A stretch of DNA of 12,166 nucleotides from positions 3,245-15,410 of the forward strand of contig DMQT01000040.1 of NCBI GenBank assembly GCA_003455595.1, given 5' to 3'. Below the pieces are notes generated by a model. It had not been told where the DNA came from. It worked only from the letters and a program-made list of their open reading frames with translations, and ran no database searches. This DNA comes from Betaproteobacteria bacterium (lineage in GTDB: Bacteria; Pseudomonadota; Gammaproteobacteria; Burkholderiales; Sulfuriferulaceae). Shown piece by piece: positions 1-7,344 of the stretch. Position 1 is the stretch's first letter, and each line of letters opens with the position of its first letter. Position numbers and translations under genes: made by a program.

Positions 1-1229
1 TCCCCGACCTGCTGCTCACCGAAGCGGCGGGCGACGGCGACTTCAAGCTGATCGCCAGCCTGCGTCCCGAGGTGCAAAAACGCACCCAGGAATTTGCCGT
101 GCAGCAAAACATCACCACCCTGCGCAACCGCGTCAACGAATTGGGCGTGGCCGAGCCCATCATCCAGCAGCAAGGCGTCGACCGCGTGGTGGTGCAACTG
201 CCCGGCGTGCAGGACACCGCCAAGGCGAAAGAGATTCTGGGACGCACCGCCACACTGGAAATTCGTCTGGTAGACGACGAGCACGACATCACTGCCGCGA
301 TGCAAGGGCAGATTCCGTTTGGTGATGACCTCTATACCGACCGCAGCGGGCAGCCTTTGCTGGTGAAAAAGAACGTGGTGCTGACCGGCGACTACATCAC
401 CGACGCTTCGCCCGGCTTTGACCAGCAGTCCGGTCAGGCCGCCGTACACGTCAACCTCGACGGCCGTGGCGCGCGCATCTTCGCGGACGTAACGCGTGAC
501 AACGTCGGCAAGCGCATGGCGATCTTGCTGATCGAAAAAGGCAAAGCCGAAGTCATCACCGCACCCGTCATCCGGGAAGAAATCGGCGGTGGCCGCGTGC
601 AGATTACCGGTATGGATTCCACCCAGGAGGCCTCCGATGTGGCGCTGCTATTACGCGCCGGTGCGCTGGCCGCGCCGATGAACATCGTTGAGGAACGCAC
701 CGTCGGCCCGAGCCTGGGTGCCGATAACATCCAGAAGGGCTTCCACTCCAACCTGTGGGGTTTTGCTGCGGTGGCGCTGTTCATGGTCATCTACTATCGC
801 GTGTTCGGCGTATTTTCCACCATGGCGCTGGCGGTCAACGGCCTGTTTCTGGTGGCCTTGCTGTCGATGCTGCAAGCCACGCTGACGCTGCCCGGCCTGG
901 CCGGTATCGCACTCACGCTGGGTATGGCAATTGACGCCAACGTGCTGATCAATGAGCGTATCCGTGAAGAGTTGCGCAACGGCAATTCGCCGCAGAGCGC
1001 CATCCACGCCGGTTACGACCGCGCCTGGGGCACCATTCTGGACTCCAACATCACCACGCTGATTGCCGGTGTGGCGCTGTTCTGGTTGGGTTCCGGCCCG
1101 GTGCGCGGCTTTGCCGTGGTGCTGTGTCTGGGTATTCTGACCTCCATGTTCAGCGCCGTGACGGTATCGCGCGCCATGGTCAACCTCACCTATGGCCGCA
1201 CCGCGCGTCTGGCCAAAGTCTCCATTTAA
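1..1229 (+). CDS. secD: Protein translocase subunit SecD, C-terminal two thirds (5' end outside window)
   Basis: SecD pairs with SecF in the inner membrane and uses the proton gradient to help pull proteins through SecYEG into the periplasm. The frame is already open at base 3 and gives about 408 residues up to the TAA at 1227-1229. SecD proteins are usually about 600-620 residues, so roughly 200 N-terminal residues lie off the left edge; the GTG at 72 is not the real start. Visible parts are the periplasmic P1 region (bases about 60-700), including VNELGVAEPIIQQQG, and then the RND-like membrane domain from about 735. The hallmark segment GMAIDANVLINERIREEL lies near bases 920-975, and the last helices run to the stop. 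secF follows 10 bp later, as in the usual secDF operon. No lesion is visible. Confidence 0.97.
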   Translation, partial: PDLLLTEAAGDGDFKLIASLRPEVQKRTQEFAVQQNITTLRNRVNELGVAEPIIQQQGVDRVVVQLPGVQDTAKAKEILGRTATLEIRLVDDEHDITAAMQGQIPFGDDLYTDRSGQPLLVKKNVVLTGDYITDASPGFDQQSGQAAVHVNLDGRGARIFADVTRDNVGKRMAILLIEKGKAEVITAPVIREEIGGGRVQITGMDSTQEASDVALLLRAGALAAPMNIVEERTVGPSLGADNIQKGFHSNLWGFAAVALFMVIYYRVFGVFSTMALAVNGLFLVALLSMLQATLTLPGLAGIALTLGMAIDANVLINERIREELRNGNSPQSAIHAGYDRAWGTILDSNITTLIAGVALFWLGSGPVRGFAVVLCLGILTSMFSAVTVSRAMVNLTYGRTARLAKVSI

Positions 1230-1239
1230 GGTATTCGTC

Positions 1240-2184
1240 ATGGAATTTTTCAGACTCAAAAAAGACATCCCGTTCATGCGTTACGGGAAAGTGACGACCG
1301 CCATTTCGCTGCTGACCTTCTTTTTCGCCATCTGGGCGCTAGTGCACAACGGCCTTAATCTGGGCGTTGATTTCACCGGCGGTACGGTACTTGAAGTCGA
1401 TTACCCGCAAGCAGCCCAGCTTGATGTTATTCGGACCACGCTGGAAAAAACCGGCCTGCCGGAAGTCTCGGTGCAGACCTTCGGCACCACCCGCGACGTA
1501 CTGATTCGTCTGCCGCTCAAGGGCAATACCAACAGCGCCAAAACCAGCGATACGATAATGGCTGCACTCAAGGCGCAAGACCCCGGAGTAACGCTTAAGC
1601 GCGTTGATTTCGTCGGCCCGCAAGTGGGCAAGGAGTTATACGACAACGGCGCACTGGCGCTGGTAGTGGTCGCCATCGGCATCCTGATTTACCTTGCCAT
1701 CCGCTTCGAATGGCGTTTTGCGCTCGCCGCCATCATCGCCAACGTGCACGACGTGGTCATCATCCTCGGCTGTTTTGCCTTCTTCCAGTGGGAATTCACC
1801 CTCACCGTGCTGGCCGGTGTGCTGGCGGTACTGGGCTACTCGGTGAACGAATCGGTGGTGGTGTTCGACCGGATCCGTGAAAACCTGCGCAAGATGCGCA
1901 AGACCAGCATCCCTGACATCATTGACAGTGCGATTACCACCACCATGAGCCGCACCATCATCACCCACGCCATGACCCAGATGATGGTGCTGTCGATGCT
2001 GTTCCTGGGCGGCGAGGCGCTGCACAACTTCGCGCTGGCGCTTACCATCGGCATTCTGTTCGGCATCTACTCGTCGGTGCTGGTAGCGTCGCCCCTGCTG
2101 CTGATGTTCGGCGTCAAGCGCGAACATTTCATCAAGGACACCAAACCGAAAGAAGGCGTCAGCTCCGACGGCGCACAGGTCTAA
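1240..2184 (+). CDS. secF: Protein translocase subunit SecF
   Basis: SecF is the partner of SecD in the SecDF proton-driven export motor of the inner membrane. The 314-residue length is normal for the family. An N-terminal helix (about 18-38) precedes the SecF signature LGVDFTGGTVLEV (41-53). The periplasmic domain follows, and VGPQVGKEL (125-133) leads into the membrane core. That core contains VLGYSVNESVVVFDRIREN (197-215) and TTTMSRTI (233-240), both strongly conserved in SecF. I chose the ATG at 1240 because it sits after an AAGG at 1228-1231 and gives the typical start MEFFRLKKDIPFMRYGK. An upstream in-frame start at 1192 would run back into secD. The DedA gene begins 4 bp after the stop. 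Confidence 0.97.
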   Translation: MEFFRLKKDIPFMRYGKVTTAISLLTFFFAIWALVHNGLNLGVDFTGGTVLEVDYPQAAQLDVIRTTLEKTGLPEVSVQTFGTTRDVLIRLPLKGNTNSAKTSDTIMAALKAQDPGVTLKRVDFVGPQVGKELYDNGALALVVVAIGILIYLAIRFEWRFALAAIIANVHDVVIILGCFAFFQWEFTLTVLAGVLAVLGYSVNESVVVFDRIRENLRKMRKTSIPDIIDSAITTTMSRTIITHAMTQMMVLSMLFLGGEALHNFALALTIGILFGIYSSVLVASPLLLMFGVKREHFIKDTKPKEGVSSDGAQV

Positions 2185-2188
2185 GCAC

Positions 2189-2797
2189 ATGGCGATGCTG
2201 CATCACTTCATCGACTGGATACTCGCGACTGTTCACAACTGGGGCTACGCCGGTATCTTCATCCTGATGGCACTGGAATCCACCGTGCTACCGGTGCCGT
2301 CCGAACTGGTGCTGATCCCGGCCGGTTACCTCGCCTATCAGGGCCACATGAGCCTGCCACTGATCCTGATTAGCGCCACCCTGGGTTGTCTTTTCGGTGC
2401 CTCGATCAACTACGCCTTCGCACTGTGGGTGGGACGACCGTTTCTGGAGCGCTACGGCAAATACTTCTTTGTACGCCCCGCGCTGCTGCACAAAACCGAC
2501 GTGTTTTTTGAACGCCACGGCAAGATTTCCACCTTCACCGGGCGCCTGATTCCCGGTATCCGCCACCTGATCTCACTGCCTGCTGGCCTCGCCCACATGA
2601 ATATCGGCGCATTCGCGTTATATACCAGTCTGGGCGCGGGCATCTGGTCAACCGTACTCACCCTGCTCGGCTATTTCATCGGCGGCAACGAGTTGCTGAT
2701 CAAGCAATACCTGCAATACCTCAGCGTCGGCCTGATCATCTTCTCGATACTGGCAATTGTCGGGTACTGGCAATGGCAGCGCCGCAACGGCCAGTAG
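2189..2797 (+). CDS. DedA-family inner-membrane protein
   Basis: This is a 202-residue polytopic membrane protein of the DedA (SNARE-associated / VTT) family. Members are linked to undecaprenyl-phosphate and lipid flipping and to membrane homeostasis. The N-terminal block has the family's acidic residues in MALESTVLPVPSELV (E30, E39) followed by IPAGYLA. The second signature, FTGRLIPGIRHLISLPAG (116-133), carries two arginines six apart (R119, R125), as in functionally studied DedA proteins. Four or five hydrophobic helices are visible, the last near 175-193, with a basic tail WQWQRRNGQ. The start is 4 bp after secF, so translation is probably coupled; the ATG at 2195 is an alternative start. 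Its 3' end overlaps the next gene by 25 bp. The exact substrate cannot be told from sequence. Confidence 0.92.
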   Translation: MAMLHHFIDWILATVHNWGYAGIFILMALESTVLPVPSELVLIPAGYLAYQGHMSLPLILISATLGCLFGASINYAFALWVGRPFLERYGKYFFVRPALLHKTDVFFERHGKISTFTGRLIPGIRHLISLPAGLAHMNIGAFALYTSLGAGIWSTVLTLLGYFIGGNELLIKQYLQYLSVGLIIFSILAIVGYWQWQRRNGQ

Positions 2798-3189
2798 ACC
2801 CCTGCCCATGCGGCTTGCCGCAAGCGTTCGACACGTGTTGCGGGCGTTACTTGGGCGGCACCACCGCGCCCAACGCTGAAGCCCTGATGCGCTCGCGCTA
2901 CACTGCGTTTACCCGGCTGGACCAAGCCTACCTGCTGGCGACCTGGCACCCCACGACCCGCCCTGCCAATCTCGATTTACACGCCGCGTCGTTGCCGACC
3001 TGGCTCGGCCTCAAGGTGATTGCGCACACTGTTCAGGATGCAAGCCATGCCACGGTCGAATTCATCGCCCGCAGCAAGACCAACGGCCGCGCGCAGCGCC
3101 TACATGAGGTGAGCCGCTTTGTGCGTGAAGACGGACGCTGGTATTACCTCAATGGCGACACACCGCCTATTCCAGCGAACACCCGCTGA
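2773..3189 (+). CDS. YchJ-family (UPF0225) SEC-C motif protein
   Basis: This 138-residue soluble protein resembles E. coli YchJ. An N-terminal zinc-binding SEC-C-type motif, DPCPCGLPQAFDTCCGRYL, gives cysteines 11, 13, 22 and 23. It is followed by the family's NAEALMRSRYTAF block (35-47). A compact alpha/beta NTF2-like domain then ends in the conserved VSRFVREDGRWYYLNGD (113-129). There is no second C-terminal SEC-C motif, so it is slightly shorter than E. coli YchJ; many relatives look the same. The start lies inside the DedA gene (25-bp overlap in another frame), which suggests coupled translation at the end of the secDF transcript. The molecular role is not established in the family. The stop is followed by an AT-rich stretch without a clear terminator. 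Confidence 0.9.
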   Translation: MAAPQRPVDPCPCGLPQAFDTCCGRYLGGTTAPNAEALMRSRYTAFTRLDQAYLLATWHPTTRPANLDLHAASLPTWLGLKVIAHTVQDASHATVEFIARSKTNGRAQRLHEVSRFVREDGRWYYLNGDTPPIPANTR

Positions 3190-3205
3190 TTCCAGTCCAA
3201 AACCA

Positions 3206-3379
3206 CTACGAATTCCAATCAAAACTCGCCACCTCTAACGGTATGTTTCCGCTAGATACTGAACGTCGTAGAAGTGCCAAGAGCAGGCGTTTTTCAGGGT
3301 CTACGAAACGCGTACAGGGTGACTTTTGTTTTTTCGGTACTAAGTTAAGGTAAAAGAGCAGGTCTGATTTCCTCGTCAT
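3206..3379 (-). CDS. Doubtful small ORF, 57 codons, function unknown
   Basis: The frame opens with ATG at 3379 and closes with TAG at 3206-3208. The predicted peptide starts MTRKSDLLFYLNLVPKK and later has DPEKRLLLALLRRSV, so it is basic with a leucine-rich amphipathic middle. I recognise no family. No good ribosome binding site precedes it, and it lies 74 bp downstream of the small hydrophobic ORF on the same strand. In AT-rich DNA a 57-codon frame can arise by chance, so this is listed only as a candidate. Confidence 0.2.
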   Translation of the reverse strand: MTRKSDLLFYLNLVPKKQKSPCTRFVDPEKRLLLALLRRSVSSGNIPLEVASFDWNS

Positions 3380-3453
3380 GCTGTCTTGAGCGCGTTGAAA
3401 TGCCGTGGTGCTATTGTTCTGAAACAGTGGAGTGGGCCTGGCAATTTATACCG

Positions 3454-3543
3454 CTAAAGTACGAAGCTAGAAGGCGCATACAGGAATACTGCAGCAGCAA
3501 CAACAATAGCGATAAAAATTACAACTACAACTACCCTGATCAT
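3454..3543 (-). CDS. Putative 29-residue single-helix membrane peptide
   Basis: The start codon overlaps the stop of the SlyB-like fragment in an ATGA arrangement (ATG at 3543-3541, TGA at 3542-3540), typical of translational coupling. The peptide begins MIRVVVVVIFIAIVV, continues with three alanines and VFLY, and ends APSSFVL before TAG at 3454-3456. It is essentially one membrane-spanning helix of about 20 residues with a single positive charge near the N terminus. No family can be assigned from so short a peptide. The hydrophobic composition could partly reflect repeated GTA/GTT/GCT triplets in AT-rich DNA. The coupling and clean helix make it worth recording. With the upstream gene truncated, its expression is doubtful. 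Confidence 0.4.
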   Translation of the reverse strand: MIRVVVVVIFIAIVVAAAVFLYAPSSFVL

Positions 3544-3718
3544 TGCGCCGATCTCGGATCAGCAATCATTCGAGATGATGAACCATAAATCACGAGGACT
3601 TTTTGTCTCGCTACGAAAATTGGATCTATCCCCAGCACAATTGTCATAAGATTTCCGTTCTCTGTTTCAACAACGTATTCCATCCCTTTCTGTTTCGTAG
3701 CGTTACCTTCTATTGCAG
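3540..3718 (-). pseudogene. C-terminal fragment of a SlyB / glycine-zipper-like lipoprotein, cut by the IS
   Basis: About 59 codons remain, ending at TGA 3542-3540. The peptide runs TAIEGNATKQKGMEYVVETE, then NGNLMTIVLGIDPIFV, then KVLVIYGSSSRMIADP. This resembles the C-terminal beta-rich tail of SlyB-like outer-membrane lipoproteins, which follow a pattern of 'Y-V-V-x-T-x-x-G, then T-I-V, then V-L-x-x-Y-G-S-x-x-R-V-I-x-D-P'. The lipobox, glycine zipper and start are missing. At 3719 the frame enters the left end of the insertion sequence and stays open to 3815 only by chance. The other side of the IS holds the end of katG, not the missing half, so DNA was lost as well as interrupted. The family call rests on pattern memory; the truncation is directly visible. 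Confidence 0.6.
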
Positions 3719-3752
3719 TGACCTTACCCCTAAAAAACGTATCTCTTAGCTG
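3719..3752 (+). repeat. Left terminal inverted repeat of the IS
   Basis: It begins TGACCTTACCCCT. Compared with the reverse complement of the right end, the first 13 bases are identical. The next 6 differ (AAAAAA against GTTTTC), then CGTATC matches, one base differs and CTTAGCTG matches. The outer end directly joins the truncated SlyB-like gene. Confidence 0.9.
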
Positions 3753-3767
3753 ATTGTTACAATCAGC
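3749..3767 (+). promoter_or_regulatory. Perfect hairpin just upstream of the transposase ribosome binding site
   Basis: GCTGATTG, loop TTA, CAATCAGC: an 8-bp perfect stem with a 3-nt loop, ending exactly where the AAAAGGAG ribosome binding site (3768-3775) begins. In several insertion sequences a hairpin near the start of the transposase gene limits translation from transcripts that enter from outside. That role here is inferred from position. Confidence 0.55.
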
Positions 3768-3781
3768 AAAAGGAGAACGCA

Positions 3782-4078
3782 ATGAGTGAAGTAAAACGCC
3801 GGGCGCAGTACACACTGGAATTCAAGCAAGAAGCGGTTCGGCTGGTACAGGCAGGCCAAAGCATAGCAGCAGTAGCACGTACCCTGGGCATCGTAGACCA
3901 GACCCTGTTCAACTGGGTCAAAGCCCATCGACAGGGACGGCTTGTCGGCGCAGACAGCAAATCGGTCAGCGCCGAGCAAATGGAACTCACACGCCTGCGT
4001 GCCGAGAATACCCGCCTCAAGATGGAACGCGACATCCTAAAAAAAGCCACGGCGTACTTTGCACGGGAGCTACTGTGA
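3782..4078 (+). CDS. IS3-family transposase OrfA (DNA-binding subunit)
   Basis: This 98-residue protein has an N-terminal helix-turn-helix of the HTH_Tnp_1 type (about residues 10-50, YTLEFKQEAVRLVQAGQSIA and then VARTLGIVDQTLFNWVK). A leucine-zipper-like helix near the C terminus has leucines at 72, 79 and 86, spaced by seven. OrfA binds the IS ends and dimerises; alone it usually represses transposition. The ATG at 3782 follows a strong AAAAGGAG at 3768-3775. The stop overlaps the GTG of orfB in GTGA. A run of seven A residues at codons 87-88 can shift ribosomes to the -1 frame and join OrfA to OrfB. It is intact. Confidence 0.93.
   Translation: MSEVKRRAQYTLEFKQEAVRLVQAGQSIAAVARTLGIVDQTLFNWVKAHRQGRLVGADSKSVSAEQMELTRLRAENTRLKMERDILKKATAYFARELL
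4039..4045 (+). other. Probable programmed -1 frameshift site (A AAA AAA G)
   Basis: Seven A residues are followed by G. In the orfA frame they read as the last base of CTA, then AAA, AAA, then GCC. A one-base backward slip keeps both lysine tRNAs paired and continues through AGC CAC GGC without a stop into orfB. The result would be an OrfAB fusion of about 396 residues. This is the standard IS3-family strategy. I did not identify a firm downstream stimulatory structure. Confidence 0.7.
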
Positions 4079-4971
4079 AGTACGCCTGGATTAACCGGCA
4101 TACAAGCCGTTGGCCCATCCGCCTGACGTGTGAGGTGTTGAGTGTCAGCGTCAGCGGCTACTTTGCCCACCGTAGCCGGTCAACACAGCCCGGCACGCCT
4201 GAGCTCAAGCGCATCAGTGCTGCAGCCTTGCTGACCCACATCTGCACCATCCATGCCCAGGTGCGGCAGGAATACGGCAGCCCCAGAATGTGGCGAGAGC
4301 TACAGCACAGAGGCATCCTGGTAGGCCGGGAGCGCGTGCGTCGCACCATGCAGCAGCACGGCATTCAGGCGCGCGGCAAGCGTAAATTCGTGGTCACCAC
4401 CGACAGCAAACACACGTTGCCGATTGCGCCCAACCTGCTGGACCGGCAGTTCTCGGTGACGACCCCGAACCGCGTATGGACCAGTGACATCACCTACATT
4501 GCCACTGCTGAGGGCTGGCTCTACCTGGCTGCGGTGATTGACCTGTTCAGTCGCCAGGTAGTGGGGTGGAGCATGCAGGTACACATGCAGACGGGTCTGG
4601 TCATGGATGCGCTACGCATGGCGTGGTTCAAGCGCCGACCGGCAGCCGGGCTGATCTTCCACTCGGATCGGGGCAGTCAGTATTGTGGCCATGCGTTTCA
4701 GGAAGCGCTCAAAGATTACGGCATGACCAGCTCGATGAGCCGTCGGGGTAACTGCTGGGATAATGCACCGACCGAGAGCCTGTGGGGCAGACTGAAAGTC
4801 GGGCGTCTGTATGGCAAGCAGTTCGCCACCCGGCGTGAAGCGATGGATGAGGTGATCGACTGGCTGATGTTCTACAATCACCGACGATTGCATTCAACCC
4901 TGAATTACATCAGCCCGATGCAATTCGAGAAAAACTGGCACGCGGCGCAGCCACAATGCGCAGCAAATTGA
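4075..4971 (+). CDS. IS3-family transposase OrfB (DDE integrase domain)
   Basis: This is the catalytic part of the transposase, 298 residues if read from the GTG at 4075. It is probably made mainly as the C-terminal part of an OrfAB fusion. After the IS3-type N-terminal region (CEVLSVSVSGYF, 19-30; HTH_21-like segment with YGSPRMWREL, 67-76) comes an rve-type catalytic core. The core has D138 in VWTSDITYI, D198 in FHSDRGSQYCG and E234 in NAPTESLWGRLK. The D-35-E spacing between the last two is the IS3-family signature, and YNHRRLHSTLNY (267-278) closes the core. All catalytic residues and the frame are intact. The stop lies just before the right inverted repeat. Confidence 0.95.
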   Translation: MKYAWINRHTSRWPIRLTCEVLSVSVSGYFAHRSRSTQPGTPELKRISAAALLTHICTIHAQVRQEYGSPRMWRELQHRGILVGRERVRRTMQQHGIQARGKRKFVVTTDSKHTLPIAPNLLDRQFSVTTPNRVWTSDITYIATAEGWLYLAAVIDLFSRQVVGWSMQVHMQTGLVMDALRMAWFKRRPAAGLIFHSDRGSQYCGHAFQEALKDYGMTSSMSRRGNCWDNAPTESLWGRLKVGRLYGKQFATRREAMDEVIDWLMFYNHRRLHSTLNYISPMQFEKNWHAAQPQCAAN

Positions 4972-4973
4972 TG

Positions 4974-5007
4974 CAGCTAAGCGATACGGAAAACAGGGGT
5001 AAGGTCA
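4974..5007 (-). repeat. Right terminal inverted repeat of the IS
   Basis: Read on the minus strand it begins TGACCTTACCCCT and matches the left repeat at 27 of 34 positions. It ends 51 bp before the last base of katG. No direct repeat of the left flank follows it. Confidence 0.9.
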
Positions 5008-5057
5008 GCCAGGTCAAGGTTGCTCGACATAAGACCTTTAAGGCCTCTTCTCCGAGA

Positions 5058-7336
<2,279 letters not shown>

Positions 7337-7344
7337 CGACGGCG

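Larger units (their letters stand above)
3190..3718. other. AT-rich remnant between ychJ and the insertion sequence
   Basis: This 529-bp stretch has visibly lower GC than either flank (about 38% over 3481-3540 by hand count). It holds no convincing plus-strand gene. All its coding signals are on the minus strand: the tail of a SlyB-like gene (3540-3718), an overlapping small hydrophobic ORF (3454-3543) and a doubtful 57-codon ORF (3206-3379). I saw no RNA gene and no clear terminator. A 6-bp inverted repeat (GCGTTT at 3287-3292, AAACGC at 3306-3311) is too weak to call. The composition suggests foreign or degenerate DNA bordered by the IS. Confidence 0.6.
3719..5007 (+). mobile_element. Complete IS3-family insertion sequence, 1289 bp
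   Basis: The element is bounded by 34-bp imperfect inverted repeats starting TGACCTTACCCCT (27 of 34 positions identical). It carries orfA and orfB overlapping in the -1 frame, with a DDE transposase of the IS3 type. Length and layout are typical for IS3-family elements, which transpose through an excised circle formed by the OrfAB fusion. Both ORFs are open and the catalytic residues are present, so it may be active. The 3-bp flanks differ (CAG left, GCC right), so there is no target-site duplication. I cannot name the exact element without a database. Confidence 0.93.

Noticed and set aside
3400..3588. 62-codon plus-strand ORF in the AT-rich stretch
   Set aside because: Its Asn/Tyr-rich segment is the antisense of the Val/Ala-rich helix on the minus strand; there is no ribosome binding site and no family match.
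3719..3815. N-terminal extension of the SlyB-like frame into the IS
   Set aside because: These 32 codons come from the IS left end read backwards, and I found no convincing outward promoter or ribosome binding site there, so it is a chance chimera.
5007..5057. Possible katG terminator (GGCCT/AGGTC near 5034-5047)
   Set aside because: The stem is only about 5 bp with a wobble pair and no T-run follows on the minus strand.
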